Origin: an uncultured Methylophaga sp. | GTDB taxonomy: Bacteria > Pseudomonadota > Gammaproteobacteria > Nitrosococcales > Methylophagaceae | Direction of reading: 5' to 3' | DNA: 5,399 nucleotides | Assembly: GCA_947631375.1 (NCBI GenBank) | Contig: CANRLD010000128.1 | Coordinates: 1-5,399 of the forward strand | Shown here: in pieces, positions 1 to 5,316 of the stretch | How positions within the stretch are numbered: the stretch's first letter is position 1 | Layout of the letters: each line of letters starts with the position of its first letter | Translations under genes and position numbers: made by a program | The notes under the pieces: model-generated | What the model saw: the letters and a program-made list of their open reading frames with translations, nothing else | Told to the model about the DNA's origin: nothing | Database searches by the model: none

Positions 1-1183
1 TATTAAAACGCCGTGCCGTCTGGAATAGTCGTAACAAGAGTTGCCCGAAAGAAATATCTTTTAATGGCCGGGCAAAAATAGGTTCACAGACGCTACGAAT
101 GGCTGCTTCAAATTCATCCATTCGCGTATCAGCCGGCACCCAGCCGGACTGGATATGTAATTCGGCTACGCGGCGGTAATCGTGATTAAAAAAGGCCAGA
201 AAGTTTTCGGCCAGATAGCGTTGATCGTCCGGTGACAAGGTGCCCATTATGCCGAAATCAATAGCGATATAGCGTGGCGCAGCCGGGTTGCTGACATCCA
301 CCAGAATATTGCCGGGATGCATATCGGCATGGAAAAAGCTGTAGCGGAAAACCTGGGTAAAGAAAATCTCTACGCCAATCGTCGCCAGTTTCTGCAAGTC
401 GATATTATGCTGTTGTAATAAGGCAATATTGCTGATCGGCGCACCAAAAACGCGTTCCTGTACCAATAAATTTGGTTTGGTGAAGGGCCAGTACACTTCA
501 GGAACATATAACAGACGTTCATCAGCAAAGTGGCGTTTTAGTTGTGAGGCGGAAGCGGCCTCCCGCAGCATATCCAACTCATCAAACAAGTTCTTTTCCA
601 GTTCTGCAACCACTTCACGAGGACGTAGACGCTTACCTTCGGACCAGTAGCGTTCTGCCAGGCCTGCCAGGGTATAAAGCAAATCGACATCACGACGAAT
701 GATCTTTTCAATACCCGGACGAACCAGTTTCAGAATGACTTGTTTGCCATCGGCCAAGGTTGCGGCATGCACTTGTGCAATAGAAGCCGAGGCCAATGGT
801 TCAGCTTCGATATGGCTGAAAATACGCTCCGGCTCGCCCTCTTCGTAGGATGCATGAATTAAGGCCAGCGCAACATCACTCGGAAAAGGCGCCACCTGAT
901 CCTGTAGCTTTGCCAGCGAGTTGGCGATGTCCTCTGGCAACAAGTCACGGCGGGTAGATAATAATTGTCCGAATTTAACAAAGATGGGACCCAAATCCTG
1001 CAACGCAAGACGGAGACGTTCACCCCTTGACGCCTTGCTTTTATGCCGCCAGCGGTAAGGTGATAACCAGCTGAGAAAACGATAAGGGCGGAAAAAATGG
1101 ATGGCTAGAATGACTTCATCAAGACGGTGCCGGCCTAAAACATGATTTATTTGCAGTAAACGCCCGAATTGACCGATCTTCAT
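1..1183 (-). CDS. ubiB: UbiB, ubiquinone biosynthesis atypical kinase/ATPase (3' end outside window)
   Basis: Member of the UbiB/ABC1/ADCK family of atypical kinases, which have ATPase activity and are needed for ubiquinone synthesis, probably by helping extract or deliver the polyprenyl precursor at the inner membrane. The frame is open from the ATG at 1183 to the window edge, giving 394 residues by my own translation. Family landmarks appear in order: the KxGQ motif (KFGQLLSTRRDLLP, residues 70-83), the Ala-rich loop ASASIAQVH (131-139) that replaces the usual glycine-rich loop, the ATP-site lysine in ILKLVRP (K152), HADMHPGN (285-292; D287 and N292 correspond to the catalytic Asp and Asn), and the metal-binding DFG (309-311). 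E. coli UbiB is about 546 residues, so roughly 150 C-terminal residues, including the usual membrane helices, lie beyond the left edge. Its ATG shares one base with the ubiJ stop (TAATG). Only a weak ribosome site (TGAG) precedes it, so coupling to ubiJ is likely. Confidence 0.96.
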   Translation of the reverse strand, partial: MKIGQFGRLLQINHVLGRHRLDEVILAIHFFRPYRFLSWLSPYRWRHKSKASRGERLRLALQDLGPIFVKFGQLLSTRRDLLPEDIANSLAKLQDQVAPFPSDVALALIHASYEEGEPERIFSHIEAEPLASASIAQVHAATLADGKQVILKLVRPGIEKIIRRDVDLLYTLAGLAERYWSEGKRLRPREVVAELEKNLFDELDMLREAASASQLKRHFADERLLYVPEVYWPFTKPNLLVQERVFGAPISNIALLQQHNIDLQKLATIGVEIFFTQVFRYSFFHADMHPGNILVDVSNPAAPRYIAIDFGIMGTLSPDDQRYLAENFLAFFNHDYRRVAELHIQSGWVPADTRMDEFEAAIRSVCEPIFARPLKDISFGQLLLRLFQTARRFN

Positions 1184-1782
1184 TATTTTTGCTCAATATT
1201 AATTTGTAGACGTTTGATTCGTGCTTCCAGTCGATCGACATCAGCCCGGAGATGATCGACTTCTCGCATAAACCGATCCGTTTGGGAGCTGTCTGGTAAA
1301 TAACAGCTTTCTTCCCGCAGATATTCTGCCAGACTGCGTTGAAACTCGGCATGATTGTCCATCAGCCACTTGAAGCCATGACGCAGTCCTTGCGCCAGCG
1401 GGTAGGCTAAGGTGTCGCCGGTAATGCTGGCCAGTTGCTGTTCCCAGTCAAAATCAAATTGTTGCTGCCAGTCTTGCAGTTGCTTGGCAAACTGCACGTC
1501 GCCCAAAATACGAATTTGCTTGGAAAACAAGCCATCAGGTTGTTTGAGCAGTTTTAGCAGGGTGAAACTGTCTGCGGTAATCATCAGATCGGCAACATCG
1601 TCGCTTGCCGACTGCAAGTGAAGCTGGTCATCGGAAAAACGGGCGATAACTGCAATATCGAGATTTGAAATATCAATACGAATACTGCGACCGGAAAACT
1701 GTTTCAGCTTTTCCCGACTTTCGCTGTCGATTTTTATCGTCTGGTTAAGTGCCAGCTCAAGCGGCTTTAGCAGGATCTGCAT
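1183..1782 (-). CDS. ubiJ: UbiJ, SCP2-domain ubiquinone biosynthesis accessory factor
   Basis: The 199-residue product matches UbiJ (formerly YigP) in length (about 201 in E. coli) and position. UbiJ binds the hydrophobic isoprenoid tail of ubiquinone intermediates and, with UbiK, organises the soluble Ubi complex. An SCP2-type sterol-carrier domain covers about residues 10-105: alternating beta strands (IRIDISNLDIAVIARF, then LHLQS and DLMITAD) followed by helix segments including SFTLLKLLKQ. The C-terminus (about 166-196) is a charged heptad-like segment (MREVDHLRADVDRLEARIKR), probably the coiled coil that pairs with UbiK; this is inference. No Shine-Dalgarno is visible before the ATG, and only 3 nt separate it from the ubiE stop (TAG-CTT-ATG), so translation probably depends on ribosomes finishing ubiE. 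It lies between ubiE and ubiB, as in E. coli and Pseudomonas. Sequence conservation in this family is low, so the name rests on fold pattern plus context. Confidence 0.92.
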   Translation of the reverse strand: MQILLKPLELALNQTIKIDSESREKLKQFSGRSIRIDISNLDIAVIARFSDDQLHLQSASDDVADLMITADSFTLLKLLKQPDGLFSKQIRILGDVQFAKQLQDWQQQFDFDWEQQLASITGDTLAYPLAQGLRHGFKWLMDNHAEFQRSLAEYLREESCYLPDSSQTDRFMREVDHLRADVDRLEARIKRLQINIEQK

Positions 1783-1785
1783 AAG

Positions 1786-2532
1786 CTAGAATTTATAACC
1801 GCTATGCAGGGCAACGATGCCTGCTGACATGTTGAAATAATCAACACGCTCAAATCCGGCTTCTTGCATCATGGTTTTCAAGGTGGATTGATCCGGATGC
1901 ATCCGAATCGATTCTGCCAGATAGCGGTAACTGTCAGCGTCATTGGTAAACAGCTTGCCGAGCACTGGTAATACTTTGAATGAATAGGTGTCATAAACTG
2001 GAGTAAGCCAGCTGGCGGGTTGTGAAAACTCCAGGATCAGCAGTCTACCGCCCGGTTTTAAAACACGCAGCATAGAGCGGAGCGCCTTGTCTTTATCTGT
2101 CACATTGCGCAGACCAAAGGCAATGGTGACGCAGTCAAAGCTGTTATCCGGGAAGGGTAAGGCTTCGGCGTTGGCCTGCACATAATCGATATTGCCGGAT
2201 TTACCCAGATCAGTGAGTCGGTCGCGTCCCACATTCAGCATGGAGGCATTGATATCAGCCAGCACCACTTTTCCCGACGGACCGACCAAATCGGAAAATC
2301 TGGCCGTTAAATCTCCGGTGCCGCCAGCGATATCAAGTACCTGAGCCCCTCGTCGAACATTGCTGTTATGCAGTGTGAAACGTTTCCACAACCGATGAAT
2401 ACCCATCGACATCAGATCGTTCATCAGATCATAACGATTGGCTACGGAGTGAAATACCTCAGCAACATGCTTTGCTTTGTCTTTGGTGGGAACTTGTTGA
2501 TAACCAAAATGTGTCGTGGTGTTATCTTCCAT
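1786..2532 (-). CDS. ubiE: UbiE, ubiquinone/menaquinone biosynthesis C-methyltransferase
   Basis: SAM-dependent class I methyltransferase that C-methylates the benzoquinol ring in ubiquinone synthesis and demethylmenaquinol in menaquinone synthesis. The 248-residue length agrees with about 251 in E. coli, and similarity is obvious along the whole chain. Visible landmarks are the N-terminal VFHSVANRYDLMNDLMS (26-42), SAM motif I VLDIAGGTGD (65-74), the acidic end of strand 2 LADIN (91-95), NAEALPFPDNSFD (121-133), the family signature FGLRNVTDKDKALR (139-152), LKPGGRLLILEFS (158-170), and NDADSYRYLAESIRMHPDQ (197-215). It ends in the typical GYKF. The ATG at 2532 is chosen for the match to UbiE N-termini and for a GAGGA ribosome site 9 nt upstream that overlaps the stop of the DUF971 gene. 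Whether it also serves menaquinone depends on men genes that are not in this window. Confidence 0.98.
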   Translation of the reverse strand: MEDNTTTHFGYQQVPTKDKAKHVAEVFHSVANRYDLMNDLMSMGIHRLWKRFTLHNSNVRRGAQVLDIAGGTGDLTARFSDLVGPSGKVVLADINASMLNVGRDRLTDLGKSGNIDYVQANAEALPFPDNSFDCVTIAFGLRNVTDKDKALRSMLRVLKPGGRLLILEFSQPASWLTPVYDTYSFKVLPVLGKLFTNDADSYRYLAESIRMHPDQSTLKTMMQEAGFERVDYFNMSAGIVALHSGYKF

Positions 2533-2541
2533 ATCTCTGTT

Positions 2542-2546
2542 TCCTC
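2542..2546 (-). promoter_or_regulatory. Ribosome binding site of ubiE
   Basis: GAGGA on the minus strand, followed by AAC, 9 nt before the ubiE ATG. It overlaps the TGA stop of the DUF971 gene (TGAGGA), so a ribosome terminating there sits on the ubiE start region. It supports the ATG at 2532. Confidence 0.7.
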
Positions 2547-2910
2547 AGGAATCTTGCTGGCGCTGATAACCACTGGCGGTCAGCTTTTGCAGATAGGTTT
2601 GCCAATACTCATCCTGGTGTATTGCCAGATCGTGCAGATAGTCCCAGCTGAACAAACCACTGTCATGGCCGTCGTCGAACAGGATTTTAATGGCGTAACG
2701 ACCAACGGGGACAATATTATCGATGCCGACATGTTCTTTTTGTACCTGCAATACCTGCTGCCCCGGTCCGTGCCCCTGGACTTCAGCCGAAGGGGAGTGC
2801 ACCCGAAGAAACTCGGCAGAAAGAAAATAATGCTGATCGGCATAAACCAGTTCCAACTTACGCGACTGCTTGTGTAAATGGACTTCACTTGGGATTGGGG
2901 ACTGAGACAT
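2545..2910 (-). CDS. DUF971 family protein (gamma-butyrobetaine hydroxylase-like N-terminal domain)
   Basis: A 121-residue protein made up of essentially one DUF971/GBBH-like N-terminal domain. Support comes from the order of family features: SRKLELVYAD near the N-terminus (16-25), SAEFLRVHSPSAEVQGHG (31-48), VGRYAIKILFDDGHDSG (69-85) and SWDYLHDL (88-95). The DGHxSGxxxWDYL block is the family hallmark. In eukaryotic gamma-butyrobetaine and trimethyllysine hydroxylases this domain precedes the catalytic dioxygenase domain and binds zinc through three Cys and one His. Here there is no cysteine at all and no dioxygenase domain, so the zinc site in that form is absent and no hydroxylase activity should be assigned. 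Some family members are fused to or adjacent to Mrp/ApbC-type iron-sulfur proteins (recalled knowledge, not seen here). The gene follows hslU by 8 nt with a good ribosome site, so it is part of the operon. Function unknown. Confidence 0.9.
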   Translation of the reverse strand: MSQSPIPSEVHLHKQSRKLELVYADQHYFLSAEFLRVHSPSAEVQGHGPGQQVLQVQKEHVGIDNIVPVGRYAIKILFDDGHDSGLFSWDYLHDLAIHQDEYWQTYLQKLTASGYQRQQDS

Positions 2911-2915
2911 ACAGA

Positions 2916-2920
2916 TCCTT
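2916..2920 (-). promoter_or_regulatory. Ribosome binding site of the DUF971 gene
   Basis: AAGGA on the minus strand, 5 nt before the ATG at 2910. Its first two bases are the last two of the hslU stop codon (TAAGGA), a compact arrangement suited to re-initiation. It fixes the start at 2910. Confidence 0.7.
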
Positions 2921-4244
2921 AAAGAATGTAGCGTGACAGATCTTCATCCTGCACAAGAACTGACAACTGCTGACTGACGTAGGCTTCATCAATAATGACA
3001 TTTTGCTCTGCAACTTCGCCGGCATGATAAGAAATATCTTCCAGGAGTTTTTCCAGCAGGGTATGTAATCGACGAGCACCGATATTTTCAGTTTTCTCAT
3101 TAACCTGCCAAGCCAGTTCGGCGATACGTCTGATACCGTCGCTGGCAAAGTTTAAGGTAACGCCTTCGGTTGCCAGCAAGGCAGCATATTGTTCGGTCAA
3201 TGAAGCGTCCGGTTCGGTCAGAATACTGATAAAGTCTTCGGTTTTTAGCGGGCTCAGCTCAACTCTGATAGGGAAGCGACCTTGCAGTTCCGGGATGAGA
3301 TCTGACGGTTTACTTAAATGGAAAGCTCCTGAGGCAATAAACAGAATGTGATCCGTTTTCAGCATGCCGTATTTGGTGGAGACCGAACTGCCTTCAACCA
3401 GCGGCAGCAAGTCACGTTGCACACCCGCTCGTGAGACATCGGCGCCACTCCCTGAGCCTTCACCGCGGTGTGTTATTTTGTCGATTTCATCAAGAAAAAC
3501 GATGCCGTTTTGTTCAACGCGCTGAATGACTTCCGCTTTCAAATCTTCTTCATTAATCAGTTTGCTGGCTTCTTCTTCGCTAATCAGCCGCATCGCTTTA
3601 CCAACAGTCAGTTTTCGGCTGGATTTACGCTGATTGCCGATGCTCTGGAACATATCCTGTAACTGGCTGGTGAGCTCTTCCATACCTGGTGGGGTCATTA
3701 TTTCCACCCCAAGCTGCTGCTGTGTTAACTCGAGTTCGATCTCGCGATCATCCAGCTTGCCTTCCCGCAGCATCTTGCGGAATTTTTGCCGGGTATTGGA
3801 TTCTTCTTCGGTTAATGTGCCGCGGGCTGGCGTTAACAGCGCATCAAGAATACGTTCTTCCGCGGCGTCCAGTGCGTGTGGTTTGGCTTCGTTGATAGCT
3901 TTTTCGCGCAGCATTTTCATCGCGCTTTCTGTCAGGTCACGAATGATGGATTCGACATCCCGCCCGACATAGCCTACCTCCGTAAACTTCGTTGCCTCAA
4001 CCTTGATAAATGGCGCGTTGACCAGTGAGGCCAGTCGTCTGGCGATCTCGGTCTTTCCCACACCAGTCGGGCCAATCATCAAAATATTCTTCGGTGTTAC
4101 TTCATGCTGTAAGGTGGCATCCAGTTGTTGACGACGCCAGCGATTACGCAGAGCAATGGCGACGGCCTTTTTGGCTTCATGCTGACCAATAATATGCTTG
4201 TCCAGCTCGTGGACAATTTGTTTGGGCGTAAGTGCTTGATTCAT
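2919..4244 (-). CDS. hslU: HslU, ATPase subunit of the HslUV protease
   Basis: AAA+ unfoldase (Clp/Hsp100 family) that unfolds cytoplasmic substrates and threads them into the HslV peptidase chamber. It has 441 residues against 443 in E. coli. Visible features: the typical opening LTPKQIVHELDKHIIGQ (5-21), Walker A GPTGVGKT (58-65), the pore loop GYVG (91-94), the variable intermediate (I) domain about 110-240, Walker B IVFLDEIDKI (248-257), the DVSRAGVQRDLLPLVEG segment (269-285), GRFPIR with the arginine finger (322-327), and sensor 2 IGARRLHT (388-395). It ends in SRYIL, matching the HslU C-terminal tail that inserts between HslV subunits to activate the peptidase. The ATG overlaps the hslV stop by 4 nt (ATGA). 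No strong ribosome site precedes it, so coupling to hslV is likely and would help keep the subunits in balance. No key residue is missing. Confidence 0.99.
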   Translation of the reverse strand: MNQALTPKQIVHELDKHIIGQHEAKKAVAIALRNRWRRQQLDATLQHEVTPKNILMIGPTGVGKTEIARRLASLVNAPFIKVEATKFTEVGYVGRDVESIIRDLTESAMKMLREKAINEAKPHALDAAEERILDALLTPARGTLTEEESNTRQKFRKMLREGKLDDREIELELTQQQLGVEIMTPPGMEELTSQLQDMFQSIGNQRKSSRKLTVGKAMRLISEEEASKLINEEDLKAEVIQRVEQNGIVFLDEIDKITHRGEGSGSGADVSRAGVQRDLLPLVEGSSVSTKYGMLKTDHILFIASGAFHLSKPSDLIPELQGRFPIRVELSPLKTEDFISILTEPDASLTEQYAALLATEGVTLNFASDGIRRIAELAWQVNEKTENIGARRLHTLLEKLLEDISYHAGEVAEQNVIIDEAYVSQQLSVLVQDEDLSRYIL

Positions 4245-4792
4245 GATTTATTACTGTAATCCAAGGTTTCGATAGTCAGGTTGTGATTGGTGTAAATACA
4301 GATGTCGGCAGCAATATTCAGTCCTTTCTCAACAATTTCCCGAGCCGATAAGTCGGTATTTTGTAACAAGGCTGTTGCAGCAGCTTGCGCAAAGGGGCCA
4401 CCGGAACCAATGGCGATCAGACTGTTTTCTGGCTCAATAACATCGCCGTTTCCGGAAATAATGAGTGAAGCATCGGCATCAGCGACAGCGAGTAAAGCCT
4501 CCAGCCGGCGCATCATTCTGTCGGTGCGCCAGTCTTTAGCAAGTTCCAGAGCGCTGCGGGTTAAATTACCCTGATGTTTTTCCAGCTTGGCTTCAAACCG
4601 CTCGAACAAGGTAAATGCATCGGCAGTGCCACCGGCAAATCCCGCGATAACATTGTTATGATAAAGTCTGCGAACCTTGCGAGCATTGCCCTTCATTATC
4701 GTATTGCCCAGACTGACCTGACCATCGCCACCAATAACTACCTGACCATCACGCCGATAAGAGAGGATCGTGGTGCCGCGGTATTGCTCCAT
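4241..4792 (-). CDS. hslV: HslV, threonine peptidase subunit of the HslUV protease
   Basis: Proteasome-beta-like N-terminal threonine hydrolase that assembles as two stacked hexamers and is activated by HslU. I assign the start to the ATG at 4792 (183 residues) because a GGAG ribosome site lies 5 nt upstream and the family N-terminus TTILSYRRDGQVVIGGDGQ follows. The catalytic Thr is T7, so a six-residue leader MEQYRG must be removed to expose it. E. coli HslV loses only its initiator Met. In mature numbering (T7 = 1), active-site residues D17, K33 and S124 (in GSGGP) are conserved. MKGNARKVRRLY, GFAGGTADAFTLFERFE, LAKDWRTDRM and the final ICIYTNHN-TIE segment are all typical. A longer in-frame reading from 4951 would run back through the divergent promoter and is rejected. 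It is first in the operon, overlaps hslU by 4 nt, and is intact. Confidence 0.98.
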   Translation of the reverse strand: MEQYRGTTILSYRRDGQVVIGGDGQVSLGNTIMKGNARKVRRLYHNNVIAGFAGGTADAFTLFERFEAKLEKHQGNLTRSALELAKDWRTDRMMRRLEALLAVADADASLIISGNGDVIEPENSLIAIGSGGPFAQAAATALLQNTDLSAREIVEKGLNIAADICIYTNHNLTIETLDYSNKS

Positions 4793-4797
4793 AAAAA

Positions 4798-4801
4798 CTC
4801 C
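4798..4801 (-). promoter_or_regulatory. Ribosome binding site of hslV
   Basis: GGAG on the minus strand (context CTGGAG), 5 nt before the ATG at 4792. It settles the hslV start, since the in-frame ATG at 4951 would add 53 residues unlike any HslV. Confidence 0.75.
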
Positions 4802-4827
4802 AGATAAATTCAGAAAAATAGCGTTTG

Positions 4828-4862
4828 AGTATACTATGCTGCACGTTCGCCTGCAGTTCAGA
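4828..4862 (-). promoter_or_regulatory. Candidate hslV operon promoter
   Basis: The minus strand has a good sigma-70 type -10, TATACT (4828-4833), about 36 nt before the hslV ATG, but no convincing -35 at 16-18 nt. An overlapping weak heat-shock-like pair is possible: TCTGAA (4857-4862; 4 of 6 against CTTGAA), then after 14 nt GCAGCATAGT, which shares only part of the sigma-32 -10. hslVU is a sigma-32 operon in E. coli, which motivates this reading, but the sequence match is poor. The call is tentative; transcription would start near 4821. Confidence 0.35.
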
Positions 4863-4917
4863 ATGTGTTTTGATTTGATCGTAACAATTAATTTGTTCGG
4901 TAAAAGCAAGTTAATGG

Positions 4918-4946
4918 TTGACAGTTGGTAACTATTTACGGAAAAT
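4918..4946 (+). promoter_or_regulatory. Promoter of the tRNA-tuf transcript
   Basis: A perfect -35 TTGACA (4918-4923) is followed after exactly 17 nt by GAAAAT (4941-4946; 4 of 6 against TATAAT). The following bases, GCCACGT, are GC-rich, like the discriminators of stable-RNA promoters under stringent (ppGpp) control. Transcription would begin near 4953, about 8 nt before tRNA-Tyr. It lies back to back with the hslV promoter region. Confidence 0.6.
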
Positions 4947-4960
4947 GCCACGTCTTTAGT

Positions 4961-5045
4961 GGAGGGGTTCCCGAGCGGCCAAAGGGATCAGACTGTAAAT
5001 CTGACGGTTCCACCTTCGGAGGTTCGAATCCTCCCCCCTCCACCA
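4961..5045 (+). tRNA. tRNA-Tyr (anticodon GTA)
   Basis: An 85-nt class II tRNA, the same length as E. coli tRNA-Tyr. The acceptor stem GGAGGGG pairs with CCCCTCC (5035-5041), followed by discriminator A and encoded CCA (5043-5045). The anticodon arm is TCAGA-CTGTAAA-TCTGA with GTA at 4995-4997. There is a long variable region (5005-5017), and the T arm is GGAGG-TTCGAAT-CCTCC. First gene of the tRNA cluster; it reads Tyr codons UAU and UAC. Confidence 0.98.
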
Positions 5046-5069
5046 TTTAGTTAGAGAGTTTACTATTTT

Positions 5070-5143
5070 GCGGGTGTAGTTCAATGGTAGAACTCCAGCC
5101 TTCCAAGCTGACTATGTGGGTTCGATTCCCATCACCCGCTCCA
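5070..5143 (+). tRNA. tRNA-Gly (anticodon TCC)
   Basis: A 74-nt tRNA, 24 nt after tRNA-Tyr. The acceptor GCGGGTG pairs with CACCCGC (5133-5139), then discriminator T and encoded CCA (5141-5143). The anticodon loop is CTTCCAA with TCC at 5102-5104. The T arm is GTGGG-TTCGATT-CCCAT with one G-U pair. The outermost anticodon-stem pair (27-43) is a C-A mismatch (5095 with 5111); the other four pairs are intact. It reads GGA and GGG codons and corresponds in position to E. coli glyT. Confidence 0.98.
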
Positions 5144-5162
5144 CTTTAGTTTGGAAAATATG

Positions 5163-5238
5163 GCCCGCATAGCTCAGTCGGTAGAGCGCATCCATGGTAA
5201 GGATGAGGTCATCAGTTCGATTCTGATTGCGGGCTCCA
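5163..5238 (+). tRNA. tRNA-Thr (anticodon GGT)
   Basis: A 76-nt tRNA, 19 nt after tRNA-Gly. The acceptor GCCCGCA pairs with TGCGGGC (5228-5234), then discriminator T and encoded CCA (5236-5238). The anticodon arm is CATCC-ATGGTAA-GGATG with GGT at 5196-5198, and the T arm is ATCAG-TTCGATT-CTGAT. Position 32 of the loop is A, where a pyrimidine is usual. It reads ACC and ACU codons and corresponds in position to E. coli thrT, directly before tufB. Confidence 0.98.
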
Positions 5239-5253
5239 TTTAATGTTGGATTG

Positions 5254-5278
5254 GGCAGGGACTACCTTGCCTGTTTTT
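5254..5278 (+). terminator. Terminator-like hairpin between tRNA-Thr and tuf
   Basis: GGCAGGG (5254-5260) and CCTTGCC (5265-5271) form a 7-bp stem with one G-T pair around the loop ACTA, followed by TG and a run of five T (5274-5278). It has the shape of an intrinsic terminator. Because tuf follows only 39 nt later with no clear promoter in between, it may act as a partial terminator, an attenuator, or a processing/3'-end site for the tRNA part of the transcript. Confidence 0.5.
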
Positions 5279-5304
5279 GATTTTAAACAATTAAAAAAAT
5301 TGGC

Positions 5305-5310
5305 GGGGAG
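5305..5310 (+). promoter_or_regulatory. Ribosome binding site of tuf
   Basis: GGGGAG, with the GGAG core ending 6 nt before the tuf ATG at 5317. It lies just after an A/T-rich stretch (5274-5301), likely little structured, as expected for a very highly expressed gene. Confidence 0.7.
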
Positions 5311-5316
5311 ACTGGC

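Noticed and set aside
429..650. 73-codon plus-strand frame antisense to ubiB
   Set aside because: The minus-strand frame here encodes conserved UbiB residues without interruption; the antisense product is low-complexity.
1..1183. Possible disruption of ubiB, which has no complete open frame in the window
   Set aside because: Codon-by-codon reading from 1183 to the left edge shows no stop, and all family motifs are in one frame. The gene is simply cut by the window boundary.
1119..1352. 77-codon minus-strand frame across the ubiJ-ubiB junction
   Set aside because: It overlaps two real genes in another frame, and its composition does not look like a protein family.
2368..2877. 169-codon open frame on the plus strand across the DUF971 and ubiE starts
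   Set aside because: It is antisense to two well-supported genes and crosses their junction. The product has no recognisable domain and no convincing ribosome site was seen.
2580..2888. 102-codon minus-strand frame inside the DUF971 gene
   Set aside because: Shifted-frame shadow of the DUF971 coding sequence; the product is low-complexity and resembles no family.
2885..3148. 87-codon minus-strand frame at the 3' end of hslU
   Set aside because: Shifted-frame shadow; hslU is intact here through its conserved SRYIL end, so there is no frameshift to explain.
3634..3972. Plus-strand frames of 64-112 codons antisense to hslU
   Set aside because: Ser/Arg-rich products, typical of antisense reading of a well-conserved gene; no supporting signals.
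4793..4951. In-frame 53-residue extension upstream of HslV starting at ATG 4951
   Set aside because: The extension is unlike any HslV, would bury the catalytic Thr, and crosses both divergent promoters. The ATG at 4792 has a proper ribosome site.
4948..4962. CCAC-GTCTTTA-GTGG hairpin at the 5' end of tRNA-Tyr
   Set aside because: Only 4 bp, and it would compete with the tRNA acceptor stem; most likely chance.
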